A stretch of 64,000 nt of DNA, from the NCBI GenBank assembly GCA_024235015.1, contig JACKNG010000005.1:124001-188000 (forward strand), written 5' to 3'. Origin of the DNA: Gammaproteobacteria bacterium (GTDB taxonomy: Bacteria; Pseudomonadota; Gammaproteobacteria; Ga0077536). Under the pieces are notes generated by a model that saw nothing but the letters and a program-made list of their open reading frames with translations, was not told where the DNA came from and did not search any database. Below are positions 43,559 to 54,165 of this stretch, in pieces (within the stretch, counting starts at the first letter, position 1; the number at the start of each line of letters is the position of its first letter). The position numbers and the translations under genes are program-made.

Positions 43559-43924
43559 ATGATTGGATACACGATGGTCGGCACCAACGATCTCGACGCC
43601 GCGGCGACGTTCTACGACGCCCTGTTCGGCGAGGCCGGCGGCAAGCGCGTGATGGAGAACGAGCGCATGGTGCTGTGGGGCTGGGGCAAGGGCGCGCCGA
43701 TGTTCGGCGTGGTCAAGCCGTTCGACGGCAACCCGGCGACGGTCGGCAACGGCACGATGATTGCGCTGTACTGCCCCGACCACGCCACGGTCGACAAGCT
43801 GCACGGCAAGGCCATGGCGCTGGGTGCGAAGGACGAGGGCGCACCGGGCCCGCGCGGCGATGCCTTCTACGGCGGTTACTTCCGCGACCTCGACGGCAAC
43901 AAGCTGGTCTTCTTCAACATGTAA
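43559..43924 (+). CDS. VOC/glyoxalase-fold protein
   Basis: The 121-residue protein of the vicinal-oxygen-chelate fold starts MIGYTMVGTNDLDAAATFYDALFG and ends with the family's DLDGNKLVFFNM strand. The second half-domain contains HATVDKLHGKAMALGAKDEG. Members include glyoxalases, dioxygenases and antibiotic-binding proteins. The metal-ligand pattern is not clear enough for a specific call. The MaoC gene follows on the same strand with an intervening hairpin. Confidence 0.85.
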   Translation: MIGYTMVGTNDLDAAATFYDALFGEAGGKRVMENERMVLWGWGKGAPMFGVVKPFDGNPATVGNGTMIALYCPDHATVDKLHGKAMALGAKDEGAPGPRGDAFYGGYFRDLDGNKLVFFNM

Positions 43925-43932
43925 TGCCGCAG

Positions 43933-43958
43933 GGCCGGGGCACCCGGGTGCCCCGGCC
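43933..43958 (+). terminator. Perfect palindrome between the VOC and MaoC genes
   Basis: A perfect 26-base palindrome (arms ggccggggcac / gtgccccggcc around ccgg) lies nine bases after the VOC stop and 17 before the MaoC start. It may terminate or attenuate transcription. There is no T-run. Confidence 0.4.
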
Positions 43959-43974
43959 GTCCCGGGTTCCCCGC

Positions 43975-44430
43975 ATGACCACCACCGCAACGCTGTGGTT
44001 CGAAGACGTCCGCCCCGGCGAGACGTTCCACTTCGGCCCCTACCACGTCGATCGCGACGAGCTGCTGGCATTCAACCGCCGCTGGGATCCCCTGCCCATC
44101 CACCTCGACGACGCCGCCGCCCGCGCGCGCGGCCTGAAGGGCCTGAGCGCCTCCGGCCAGTACACCCTTTGCATCAAGCAGGCCATGCTCAACGGCGCCG
44201 CCTGGCGCGAGGCCATCATCGGCGCGCTCGGTTTCGACGAGCTGCGCTTCCCCCACCCCGTCCACCCTGGCGACGACATCCGCCTCGAGATCGAATGCCT
44301 GGAGACGCGGCCCTCGCAGAGCAAGCCCGACCGCGGCATCGTCAAGTTCCACTTCCGCCTCTACAACCAGGACGAGGTGCTGGTGCTGAGCTACCTCGAC
44401 ACGGTGATGTTCGCGCGCAGGCCGGGCTGA
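43975..44430 (+). CDS. MaoC-like acyl dehydratase
   Basis: The 151-residue single hot-dog protein has the MaoC/(R)-hydratase motif in LLAFNRRWDPLPIHLDD, where the Asp and His act in hydration of enoyl-CoA; ARARGLKGLSASGQYT follows. The C-terminus SQSKPDRGIVKFHFRLYNQDEVLV is typical. It would (de)hydrate a CoA-linked acid, perhaps in fatty-acid or aromatic-ring degradation. ATG 43975 is used; the frame extends upstream through the palindrome without conservation. Confidence 0.87.
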   Translation: MTTTATLWFEDVRPGETFHFGPYHVDRDELLAFNRRWDPLPIHLDDAAARARGLKGLSASGQYTLCIKQAMLNGAAWREAIIGALGFDELRFPHPVHPGDDIRLEIECLETRPSQSKPDRGIVKFHFRLYNQDEVLVLSYLDTVMFARRPG

Positions 44431-44442
44431 GCGCGCTGCGGG

Positions 44443-44460
44443 GGGTGGCGATTGCCACCC
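44443..44460 (+). terminator. Stem-loop after maoC-like gene
   Basis: The 7-bp stem gggtggc / gccaccc with loop gatt lies 12 bases past the MaoC stop. No T-run is present, so a terminator is likely only by position. Confidence 0.4.
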
Positions 44461-44546
44461 AGTCGACAGCCGCACAACTGGCAAGGCGCGCCCCCGCCAG
44501 CCACAATCGACCGACGACCCCGACGCCCGCCGCAGGAGGTGACCCG

Positions 44547-45056
44547 ATGCGCCACGCCAGCCCAGCAACCCTCGCCGTCATCCTCTGCCTGCTCGCCGCC
44601 AGCCCGGCCGGCGCCGCCCCCGCCACGCCCTGCCCGAGCGACGACGATGGCCCGCGTGGTGCCGTGATGGGTTACCTCACCGCCATGCACGAGCACCGTT
44701 TCGTCGACGCCTACGATTTCGTCACCGACGGCATGACCGACGGCCGCGATCGCACCGTGTGGGCGGTATTGCAGGGGCGCGCCTACGGCCCGGGCAAGGT
44801 CGAAATCTACGGCGTCGACCCGCGCGCGGCGATGGTCGACGGCGACGACACGAGCTGTACCCATCACGCCGTCGTGCCCAACCTGCTCTCCGCGCGCGAT
44901 CGTCTCAACGTCCACGGCGCGGTCGAGTTCGAGCTCTACCACGTGGTGCGCGAGGATGGCCGATGGCGGGTCGACAGCCAGGAGACCCTGTTCGACGACC
45001 CGGCCATCCTGCACTGGTTTCCCGGAACCGAGATCGTCGAGGTCGGCGCGCCCTGA
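44547..45056 (+). CDS. Secreted protein, possibly NTF2-like
   Basis: The 169-residue protein has a signal peptide (TLAVILCLLAASPAGA). The mature part starts with PCPSDDDGPRGAVMGYLTAMHEHRFVDAYDFV, a helix pattern like secreted NTF2/DUF-type proteins that measure or bind small ligands, and ends in beta strands (VEFELYHVVREDGRWRVD). Two Cys in the mature chain may form a disulfide. A perfect AGGAGGTGA ribosome site (44534-44542) fixes ATG 44547. Convergent with the MFS gene (6 bases between). Function unknown. Confidence 0.78.
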   Translation: MRHASPATLAVILCLLAASPAGAAPATPCPSDDDGPRGAVMGYLTAMHEHRFVDAYDFVTDGMTDGRDRTVWAVLQGRAYGPGKVEIYGVDPRAAMVDGDDTSCTHHAVVPNLLSARDRLNVHGAVEFELYHVVREDGRWRVDSQETLFDDPAILHWFPGTEIVEVGAP

Positions 45057-45062
45057 GGTCTG

Positions 45063-46262
45063 TCAGCGCGGCAGGGGCCGCAGCAGGTTGAGACTCGCCG
45101 CCGCGGTCAGCGCCGCCACACTGCACAGGGGCAGGGTGTAACCGCCGCTCAGGCTGGCCAGGGCGGACACCGCGGCCGGCCCGGCGACGAGTCCCCCGTA
45201 GAGGAAGAACAGGCTGCCGCCGGTCGCCGCGCCGATGCCGACCGTGCCGGAGTTGCTGGCGATCTCGGCCAGGAACACCCCGTTCCAGCCGAAGCCGAGT
45301 GCACAACCCAGTACCACGACCAGCGCGACCAGTGCGAATGCACTGTCGCCGTCGAGCCCGGCGAGGACGACCAGGCCGAGGGCGCTGCCGAGGCCGAGCA
45401 CGACCAGGATGGTGCGCGCGCCGAGGCGGTCGGCGGCCCAGCCCATGACCACGCGCAGCGCCGCGCCGCTCGCCTGCGAGGCGGCGAACAGTGCGCCGGC
45501 GAGCTTGAACTCGAGCCCGATCACCTCGACCAGGTAGATGACGACGAAGGTCATGACGGTGGCCTGGGTCGCGGTGAGACAGAACGCGACCAGCAGCAGG
45601 CGGCGCAGGCGCAGGTCGCGCATCACCGCGGTGACGGCGCGCCAGGGTGAGGCCAGCGCGATCGGCGCGGCGGCGTCGCGGTCGTCGTCGAGCGCCGCGC
45701 GCAGCGGCTGGATGGCGACCACGCCGGCCAGCGCCAGCAGCACCGAGACGACGATGGCGCCACGCCAGCCGACCGTGTGGACCATCGCCGGCACCAGCAG
45801 GCCGGCGAGCAGGCCGCCCAGCGGCGCGCCGCTCTGCTTGAGCGAGAACACGAGACTGCGCGCGCGCGGCGGGGTCACCCGCGCCAGCACGTGCGAGCCG
45901 GACGGCGTGTTGGGGCCGTAGCCGAGCCCGACCAGGGCCGCGGCGAGGTAGAGCCAGGGCAGCGAACCGCCCAGCGCCAGCAGCAGGCAACAGGCCGACA
46001 GCGTCATGCCGAGCTGGTTGGCGCGGATGCCGCCGTAGCGATGGATGAAGCTGCCACTGGCGGCGGAGAAGAACATCGCCGAGACGAACACGATGGAGAC
46101 GAACAGCGCGATGTCCTTGGACGCCACGCCGAACGCGGGCGCGATCTCGGTGGCCATCACCGGCACGGTCATGAACAGCAGCACGGTGACCGTCTGCGTG
46201 CCGAGCATGGCGAACACCGTCAGCGGCAGGCTGACGGCAGGCGGTGACGGCGGCGCGTTCAA
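45063..46262 (-). CDS. MFS transporter (12-TM)
   Basis: The 399-residue protein has twelve hydrophobic segments. Motif A-like IHRYGGIRANQLG follows TM2 and GWAADRLGARTILV follows TM8; GYGPNTPSGSHVLARV in TM4 is as in CynX/NarK-like and OFA-like carriers. The start appears to be TTG 46260-46262 (NAPPSPPAVSLPL before TM1), with no in-frame ATG near. The divergent SCO gene shares a short promoter region with symmetrical -10-like boxes. Substrate unknown. Confidence 0.84.
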   Translation of the reverse strand: MNAPPSPPAVSLPLTVFAMLGTQTVTVLLFMTVPVMATEIAPAFGVASKDIALFVSIVFVSAMFFSAASGSFIHRYGGIRANQLGMTLSACCLLLALGGSLPWLYLAAALVGLGYGPNTPSGSHVLARVTPPRARSLVFSLKQSGAPLGGLLAGLLVPAMVHTVGWRGAIVVSVLLALAGVVAIQPLRAALDDDRDAAAPIALASPWRAVTAVMRDLRLRRLLLVAFCLTATQATVMTFVVIYLVEVIGLEFKLAGALFAASQASGAALRVVMGWAADRLGARTILVVLGLGSALGLVVLAGLDGDSAFALVALVVVLGCALGFGWNGVFLAEIASNSGTVGIGAATGGSLFFLYGGLVAGPAAVSALASLSGGYTLPLCSVAALTAAASLNLLRPLPR

Positions 46263-46301
46263 TTCGGCGGTTTCCTGGGCGGGTTCGGCAGGCGCGGGCG
46301 C

Positions 46302-46347
46302 CCAGTATAGAGCTTGCCTGCCGGCCCCGAGCGCTCGGCTATACTGG
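46302..46347 (+). promoter_or_regulatory. Symmetrical divergent -10 boxes between MFS and SCO genes
   Basis: CCAGTATAG (46302-46310) and CTATACTGG (46339-46347) form a perfect 9-bp inverted repeat. Each arm gives a TATACT -10-like hexamer, one facing the MFS gene (minus) and one the SCO gene (plus, 46340-46345). Good -35 elements at normal spacing were not seen. A dimeric operator is an alternative. If the plus box is used, the SCO transcript would have almost no leader. Confidence 0.4.
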
Positions 46348-46355
46348 CGCGCATC

Positions 46356-47003
46356 ATGCGCTTGCGTTCACTCCAGCTCGCCGGCAGCGCGCTGCTGATC
46401 GCGGCTGTGGCCTTCTATGCCGGCTACCGCGCGGCGCCGTCGCCACCGCCGCCCCCGGTCATGCCGACGGTATCGGCCATCGTGTGGCCGCCGCCACCAC
46501 CGCTCGAGCCCTTCACCCTGACCGACACCCACGGCCAGCCCTTCGGTCCGGACCAGTTGCGCGATCACTGGACGCTGCTGTTCTTCGGCTACACCCATTG
46601 CCCGGACATCTGCCCGACCACGCTCGCGACCCTGCAGCGCGTCTACGCCCTGCTCGCCGACGTGCCCGGCTTCCGTGCCCGCGGCCAGGTGCTGTTCGTC
46701 TCGGTCGACGGCGAGCGCGACACCCCGGAACATCTCGCCGAGTACACCGCCTACTTCGACCCCGCCTTCCTCGCCGCCAGCGGCCCCGACCGCGAGCTGC
46801 ACCACCTCACGCGCCAGTTCGGCGCGCGCATCGTGCGCGTGTCCGGCGAAGACCCGGACGAGTACTGGTTCGATCACCCGGCCGCGGTGCTGATGCTGGG
46901 CCCGGATACCCGGGTGACCGCGGAGTTCACGCCGCCGCTGGATGCCGCCGACATCGCCGCCCAGGTGCGCGAGATCGTCGAGTACTTCGACGCCGTGCGG
47001 TGA
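46356..47003 (+). CDS. SCO1/SenC-family copper/thioredoxin-fold protein
   Basis: The 215-residue protein is membrane-anchored by an N-terminal helix (LAGSALLIAAVAFYAGY) followed by a proline-rich stretch. The thioredoxin-like domain has the copper-binding GYTHCPDICPTT (Cys82, Cys86) and a downstream His in WFDHPAAV. SCO proteins deliver copper to cytochrome c oxidase (CuA) or act as thiol reductases. The oxidase genes are not nearby. ATG 46356 is preferred over 46314 because it starts directly before the anchor. Confidence 0.9.
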   Translation: MRLRSLQLAGSALLIAAVAFYAGYRAAPSPPPPPVMPTVSAIVWPPPPPLEPFTLTDTHGQPFGPDQLRDHWTLLFFGYTHCPDICPTTLATLQRVYALLADVPGFRARGQVLFVSVDGERDTPEHLAEYTAYFDPAFLAASGPDRELHHLTRQFGARIVRVSGEDPDEYWFDHPAAVLMLGPDTRVTAEFTPPLDAADIAAQVREIVEYFDAVR

Positions 47004-47032
47004 ATCCCCGGCGCGCTCGCGCCGGCCGCAAT

Positions 47033-48340
47033 TCAGGCCCGCCGCACGCCCAGATCGGGCAGGCCGTAGAAGGCGCCGAGCAGGCGGTACAGCGCCCAGG
47101 CGTCGTCGCGGCCGGCCAGCTCACGAATCGAGTGCATGGCGAAGGTCGGCACGCCGATGTCGACGGTGCGCACGCCGAGCGCGGTGGCCGTGAGCGGGCC
47201 GATGGTGCTGCCGCAACCCATGTCGGTACGGGTGACGAAGCTCTGCACCGCGACCTCGGCCAGCGCCGCAGCGTGGCGCGCGATGGCCGCGCTCTCGCTG
47301 TTGGTGGCATAGGCCTGGTTGGCGTTGACCTTGATCACCGGCCCCGCGTTCAGCAGCGGGCCGTGGCGGCCATCGTGCTTGTCGGCGAAGTTGGGATGGA
47401 TGCCGTGGGCGTTGTCGGTCGAGATCAGCAGCGAGCGCACGATGGCGCGCGCCAGCGCTTCGTCGCTACCGGCGATGCGCTCGAGCACGCTGCGCAGGAA
47501 GTTGCCGCGCGCACCGGACGTCGAGCCGCTGCCGACCTCCTCGTGATCGTTGGCGACGAACAGTTGCGCATGGCCCGCCGGGGCATCGATCAAGGCGCTC
47601 AGGCCGGTGTGGCAGCTCAACAGGTTGTCGAGCCGTGCGGCGGCGACGAATTCCTCGTTCAGACCCACCACCGCGGCACGCTGGGTGTCGTAGAGCATGA
47701 GCTCGAAATCGAGCAGTTCCTCGCGCGCGAGCGGGCTCTTCATCGCTTTCAGACGCGCCTTGAGCGTTGCAGCGAGATCGAAGCCGCCGCTGCCGGCCAG
47801 CGCCAGCACCGGCGGCAGCATGGTCTGCTTGTTGACCGTGCGCTTGTCGTTGGCCTCGCGGTCGAGGTGGATGGCGAGGCTGGGAATGACGGCGACCGGG
47901 CGCTCGAAGTCGACCAGGGTGCTGGACAGGCGCCCGGCACGGTTGCGCGTGGTGACGCGCCCGGCGATGGAGAGATCGCGATCGAACCAGGGATTCAGCA
48001 GGACCCCGCCGTAGACCTCGACGCCGAAGCGCAGGTAGCCGTGGCTCTCGAGCACGGCGTTGGGCTTGAGCTTGAGGCAGGGGCTGTCGGTATGCGCCCC
48101 GACCATGCGCAGGCCGTCCGCCTCGATGCCGCCCGCACCGAGGCGGAAGGCGACCAGCGAGGAGTCGTTGCGCGTGACGTAGTAACGCCCGCGCGGCGCG
48201 AGTGCCCAGGCCTCGCCCTCGTCCAGCGCGGTGAAGCCGGCGGCGTCGAGGCGGCGGCGCATGGCGGCGACGGCGTGGAAGGGCGACGGCGAAGCGTCGA
48301 GGAAGGCCAGGAGATCCTGGTCGAAGCGTGACTTGGACAT
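47033..48340 (-). CDS. apeB: M18-family aminopeptidase
   Basis: The 435-residue metallopeptidase of family M18 has metal ligands in GAHTDSPCL (His, Asp), NDHEEVGSGSTSG (Asp, Glu pair), STDNAHG and FAMHSIREL (His). The N-terminus FDQDLLAFLDASPSPFHAV is typical of the bacterial ApeB/DAP2 subgroup. It binds two zinc ions and removes N-terminal, often acidic, residues; it is a cytoplasmic dodecamer in relatives. ATG 48340. It converges with the SCO gene (29 bases between). Confidence 0.93.
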   Translation of the reverse strand: MSKSRFDQDLLAFLDASPSPFHAVAAMRRRLDAAGFTALDEGEAWALAPRGRYYVTRNDSSLVAFRLGAGGIEADGLRMVGAHTDSPCLKLKPNAVLESHGYLRFGVEVYGGVLLNPWFDRDLSIAGRVTTRNRAGRLSSTLVDFERPVAVIPSLAIHLDREANDKRTVNKQTMLPPVLALAGSGGFDLAATLKARLKAMKSPLAREELLDFELMLYDTQRAAVVGLNEEFVAAARLDNLLSCHTGLSALIDAPAGHAQLFVANDHEEVGSGSTSGARGNFLRSVLERIAGSDEALARAIVRSLLISTDNAHGIHPNFADKHDGRHGPLLNAGPVIKVNANQAYATNSESAAIARHAAALAEVAVQSFVTRTDMGCGSTIGPLTATALGVRTVDIGVPTFAMHSIRELAGRDDAWALYRLLGAFYGLPDLGVRRA

Positions 48341-48593
48341 GGCGCGATTGTAGAGCCGGCCCCGGAATTATTCATGACCGCGGGCAGGACGCGTGCGTTG
48401 TCGCGGGGCGGACCTACGGCGCGAGCGCGGCGCCGTGGCCAAGCCGAACGTCGTCGGCGCGCCGTTGGACTACGCCAATCGGCGCCGATGTGGGATAAAC
48501 GTGGTGCGGAACCGTACGCGCGCACCGGCACCACGCCGCGCTCGTGCCGACCGCAGACCGCCAACCGAGACGCGAAGCCCGAGGAGTACCCGC

Positions 48594-49382
48594 ATGACCG
48601 ACACCGTCCTGTTCGACATCGCCGAGCGCGTCGCCACCATCACCCTCAACCAGCCCGACAAGCTCAACGCCTTCACCGATCCCATGCTCGAACGCCTGGT
48701 CGCCTGCATCGACGAATGCCAGGCGCGCGACGACGTGCGCGCGGTGGTGCTGACCGGCGCCGGGCGCGGCTTCTGCTCGGGCGGCGACGTCAGCGCCATG
48801 GGCGCGGCGGCGGACAACCGCCCCCATGTCACCAAGAATTACATCGACACCACCATCCAGGCCTTCCCCAAGCGCCTGGCGCGCTTCGACAAGCCCATCA
48901 TCGCGGCGGTCAACGGCGTCGCCACCGGTGGCGGCCTCGACCTCGCGCTGGCCTGCGACCTCCGCGTGGCGGCGGCGAGCGCACGCTTCGCCGAGACCTA
49001 CGCCCGCCTCGGCCTGCTGCCGGGCGGTGGCGGGGCCTGGTTCCTGCCACATCTCGTGGGCCGCGCCTGGGCGCTGGAACTGTTGCTGACCGCGGATTTC
49101 ATCGACGCCGAGCAGGCGCTCGCCATCGGCCTGGTCAACCACGTGTGGCCGGACGAGGCGCTGCGCGCCAACGCCCAGGCGCTGGCCGCGCGCATGGCGC
49201 GCCTGCCGCCGCTGTCGGTGCGCCTGATCAAGCGCGCCGTCGACCACGCCGCGCAGGCCGACATGGCGACCTGCCTCGACCTCGTGGCATCGAACATCGC
49301 CATCGCCAAGGGCGGTGCCGATCACGCCGAGGCCATCGCCGCCTTCCGCGACAAGCGCGACGGCGAGTTCGTCGGTTACTGA
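48594..49382 (+). CDS. Enoyl-CoA hydratase/isomerase-family protein
   Basis: The 262-residue crotonase-fold enzyme contains RGFCSGGDVSAMG (first oxyanion-hole region), AVNGVATGGGLDLALACDLRVA and GLLPGGGGAWFLPHLVG. In true enoyl-CoA hydratases a catalytic Glu lies in the segment before GLxPGxGG (F-x-x-P-E). Here the segment reads FAETYARLG, so that Glu is replaced by Tyr, while the later Glu (ALELLL) remains. The protein may thus be an isomerase or another crotonase. ATG 48594 follows a GGAG site; the upstream extension of the frame is not conserved. The 253-base upstream gap holds no other gene. Confidence 0.86.
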   Translation: MTDTVLFDIAERVATITLNQPDKLNAFTDPMLERLVACIDECQARDDVRAVVLTGAGRGFCSGGDVSAMGAAADNRPHVTKNYIDTTIQAFPKRLARFDKPIIAAVNGVATGGGLDLALACDLRVAAASARFAETYARLGLLPGGGGAWFLPHLVGRAWALELLLTADFIDAEQALAIGLVNHVWPDEALRANAQALAARMARLPPLSVRLIKRAVDHAAQADMATCLDLVASNIAIAKGGADHAEAIAAFRDKRDGEFVGY

Positions 49383-49444
49383 GGATTCGGTAAGCGGTGC
49401 AAGCGTGAGCGCGTAGGCCCGCGGGTCCTCGCGCCGAACCGCCT

Positions 49445-50353
49445 TCAGGCCCGGCTGACGACGTAGCCGGCGCGCGGGTAATGCACCGCCACCTCGCCCA
49501 CCGCCGCATCCTCGCGCAGCACGACCACCTCGTTGGCCTGCATCCGCACCAGCCGGCCGACGGTGGTTTCCGGACCGTAGTCGTCGGCAACGATGCTGAC
49601 AGTGTCGCCGGCGGCGAACGGCGCATCGGCGGGCACGCCGCCGTCGACGTCAGCCGGCGTCGCGGCCGTGGCCGCGGCCAGCGCCTCGGCGCCGCTCAGC
49701 GGCGTCACCTTGCCCTCGCCGAAGCCCGCGATGCGCCCGCACCAATCCGCCAGCGCCGGCCGCGCGGCGACGTGGGCGGCGAGTTCGGGCGCGTTCTGCA
49801 TGAAGCGCACCGGGTGGTAGGCGGCGGCATCGGCCAGGGTGAAGTCCGCGCCGAGCAGGTAAGGCGAGCGCGCGAGCTGGGCGTCGAGTTGATCGAAGGC
49901 GTGCAGGGCCTGTTCCAGCGCATGCGGGGCGGCGGCCTCGATGGCCTCGCGCGAGAAGCCCGGCGACATCGCGCGGCGATCCTCGATGAAGCCGGGCGGC
50001 AGGTCGTCGAACAGGGCGAGGATGGTCGGCGGCACGGCGAACATGAACAGGCGGTGATCGGCCCAGTCTTCGATCATGGCGACGGTGCCGGCCGCGGCCT
50101 GCGGGATCACCGGGCGTTCGGGGTGGAGCTGCTCGATGCGCCGCGCGATGCAGGCGGTGTCGCAGTAGACGTCCGCACCGACCTGCATGGCCGGGATGCG
50201 GCGGTTGCCGCCGGTCAGCGGTACGAGCTCGGGCTTGGGCATCATGATGGGCTGCTCGACCGCGCGCCACGGCACGCCCTTGTAGGCGAGCACGCGGCGG
50301 ATCTTCTCGGAGAAAGGCGACAGCGCGTAGTGGTGCAGGATGATTTCGGCCAT
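49445..50353 (-). CDS. Glutathione S-transferase-family protein with C-terminal extension
   Basis: The 302-residue protein has a thioredoxin-like GST N-domain (HHYALSPFSEKIRRVLAYKGV, then GNRRIPAMQVGADVYCDTACIARRIEQ) and an all-helical C-domain to about residue 215 (SPYLLGADFTLADAAAYHPV). The SPFSEK segment supplies the likely catalytic Ser. After residue ~220 there is an extra ~80-residue beta-rich tail (GDTVSIVADDYGPETTVGRLV, then HYPRAGYVVSRA) not normal for GSTs. Convergent with the crotonase gene. Substrate unknown. Confidence 0.85.
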   Translation of the reverse strand: MAEIILHHYALSPFSEKIRRVLAYKGVPWRAVEQPIMMPKPELVPLTGGNRRIPAMQVGADVYCDTACIARRIEQLHPERPVIPQAAAGTVAMIEDWADHRLFMFAVPPTILALFDDLPPGFIEDRRAMSPGFSREAIEAAAPHALEQALHAFDQLDAQLARSPYLLGADFTLADAAAYHPVRFMQNAPELAAHVAARPALADWCGRIAGFGEGKVTPLSGAEALAAATAATPADVDGGVPADAPFAAGDTVSIVADDYGPETTVGRLVRMQANEVVVLREDAAVGEVAVHYPRAGYVVSRA

Positions 50354-50381
50354 GGTTCCCTCGCTGCGATGCGGGCGGTGA

Positions 50382-52169
50382 TTACTCGGGCAGGGCGAAG
50401 GCGATCACGGCATCGCCCTGCGGAAAGTCGAACAGGGCGTGACCGCCGGCCGCGACGACGACGTACTGGCGGCCGCCGACCCGGTAGGTCACGGCCGGGG
50501 CGTTGACCCCGGCGCCGGTGGCGAAGTGCCACAGGCGCGTGCCGTCGGCGGCGTCGAAGGCGCTGAAGTCGCCGTTCGACTCGCCGGCGAAGACCAGTCC
50601 ACCGGCCGTCGCCAGCGCGCCCGACATCAGCGGCAGCGGGCTCCGCGCCTGCCAGCGGATGGTGCCGTCACGGGGATCGATGGCGCTCAGCGTGCCCCAG
50701 CGCTCGGCGTCGTTCATGAACTCGAGCACGTTGACCGGGTGGCCGTCCTTGCCGGGCTCGAGGTGGTAGCGGGTGGGCTGGTGACCGGCCGGCACGTAGA
50801 CCAGGCCCGTGCCCGGGTGCCAGGCCGCGGGCGGCCAGTTGGCGCCGCCGGCCGCGCCCGGGGCGACCAGGATGCCGTCGGCGGTGGGGCGGTGGAACAT
50901 CATCGCGTTCTGCGGCACGAAGGGCTCGGAGCGCCGGATGGCTTCGCCGCTGCGACGGTCGAGGACGTACAGCCAGCCGGTTTTGGACGCCGCGGCCAGT
51001 ACCGGCCGCGTGCTGCCGTCGGCCTGTGGCAGGTCGATCAGGACCGGCGGCGAGGCGCTGTCGTAGCCCCAGATGTCGTGCGGCACGACCTGCTGGTACC
51101 AGCGCAGCGCGCCGGTGGCGACGTCGAGGGCGACGATCGAGGAGGTGTAGAGGTTGTCGCCGGGACGCAGGTGGTCGGCGTAGGTCGGCGAGGCGTTGCC
51201 GGTGCCGAAGTAGACCAGGCCGAGTTGCGGGTCGATCGAGGGCGAGGAGTAGATCGAACCGCCGCCACCGCGCCAAGCGTCACGGTGGGTCGGCGCCGCG
51301 GCGCGCTCGCCGGCGATGTCGCGGTGGAGGTCGTCGCCGAAGGACGTCGTCGGCGTGAACTCACCCTCCCAGCCCGCGGCCGCGGTCGAGTACCAACGCC
51401 ACAGCAGGCGACCGTCGTGGGCGTCGTAGGCGGAGAGGAAGGCGCGCAGGCCGTCGCGCACGCCGGGGCGGCCGAGCACCGAGGCCGACTGCGACTCCGC
51501 GTCGCCGAGCACCGCGCTGTAACCGGTGCCGCTGACGCCGACGAACACGCGGCCGTCATGGACCACCGGCGCCATGTTGCCGGCGAAGCGGGTGTAGCGC
51601 TCGAAGGCGCCGGGACGTTGCGGGTCGTAGGTGCGGATGGCCTCGAGATCGGCCGGGTCGCCGCTCTGCGGATCGACCATCGGAATGTCCCACACCGGCG
51701 TACCGTCGGTCGCGTCGAGGGCAACGAAGCGGGCGTCGGCGGTGACCATGTACAGGCGTCCATAGCCCCAGGCCAGCCCACGGTTGTGCCGGCCGCAGCA
51801 CAGTTGGTCGGTGGCGAGGCGGTGGCGGTAGCGCCAGCGCTCGGCGCCGCTCGCCGCGTCCAGGGCGACGACGTCGTTGCCCGGCGTGGTGAGATACATC
51901 ACGCCATCGACCACCAGCGGGTTGGCCGGGAAGGTGCCGAGCTTGCCGGTCTGGTAGATCCAGGCCGGCCTGAGCCGGGCCACGTTGTCGCGCGTGACGG
52001 CGTCGAGCGCGCTGTAGCGCTGGTTGGCCCAGCCGTGACCGTAGGTGAGCCAGTCGTCGGCGTCACCGCCGGCGCCGGCGAGACGCGCATCGTCCGCGCC
52101 CGCGGCGAAGGCCGTGAGCAGCAGCGCGGCGGCGGCGAACCCGTGCGCCCGTTTGCATGCGAATGTCAT
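50382..52169 (-). CDS. PQQ-dependent alcohol dehydrogenase (periplasmic quinoprotein)
   Basis: The 595-residue protein has a signal peptide (GFAAAALLLTAFAAGA) and an eight-bladed propeller with Trp-docking repeats (VVALDAASGAERWRY, VALDVATGALRWYQQ, SAIDPRDGTIRWQ). The vicinal cysteine pair in LATDQLCCGRHNRG corresponds to the disulfide ring over PQQ in methanol/ethanol dehydrogenases. VYFGTGNASP and RPGDNLYTSS line the active site. No CXXCH haem motif is present, so it is a type I enzyme needing a separate cytochrome, and none is adjacent. Metal (Ca or lanthanide) was not assigned. PQQ synthesis genes are not in the window. Substrate undetermined. Confidence 0.88.
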   Translation of the reverse strand: MTFACKRAHGFAAAALLLTAFAAGADDARLAGAGGDADDWLTYGHGWANQRYSALDAVTRDNVARLRPAWIYQTGKLGTFPANPLVVDGVMYLTTPGNDVVALDAASGAERWRYRHRLATDQLCCGRHNRGLAWGYGRLYMVTADARFVALDATDGTPVWDIPMVDPQSGDPADLEAIRTYDPQRPGAFERYTRFAGNMAPVVHDGRVFVGVSGTGYSAVLGDAESQSASVLGRPGVRDGLRAFLSAYDAHDGRLLWRWYSTAAAGWEGEFTPTTSFGDDLHRDIAGERAAAPTHRDAWRGGGGSIYSSPSIDPQLGLVYFGTGNASPTYADHLRPGDNLYTSSIVALDVATGALRWYQQVVPHDIWGYDSASPPVLIDLPQADGSTRPVLAAASKTGWLYVLDRRSGEAIRRSEPFVPQNAMMFHRPTADGILVAPGAAGGANWPPAAWHPGTGLVYVPAGHQPTRYHLEPGKDGHPVNVLEFMNDAERWGTLSAIDPRDGTIRWQARSPLPLMSGALATAGGLVFAGESNGDFSAFDAADGTRLWHFATGAGVNAPAVTYRVGGRQYVVVAAGGHALFDFPQGDAVIAFALPE

Positions 52170-52230
52170 GTCCCGCCCTCCCCGGCTATGGCGACCCCAC
52201 TGTAGCGCATGCGTGGCGCCGACACGCCGT

Positions 52231-54132
<1,902 letters not shown>

Positions 54133-54165
54133 CGTGGCGCGGGCACCGGCAGGCGACCGCCGCGC

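Noticed and set aside
50382..52169. Assignment of the PQQ dehydrogenase as lanthanide-dependent
   Set aside because: The diagnostic metal-site Asp could not be aligned with confidence by eye.
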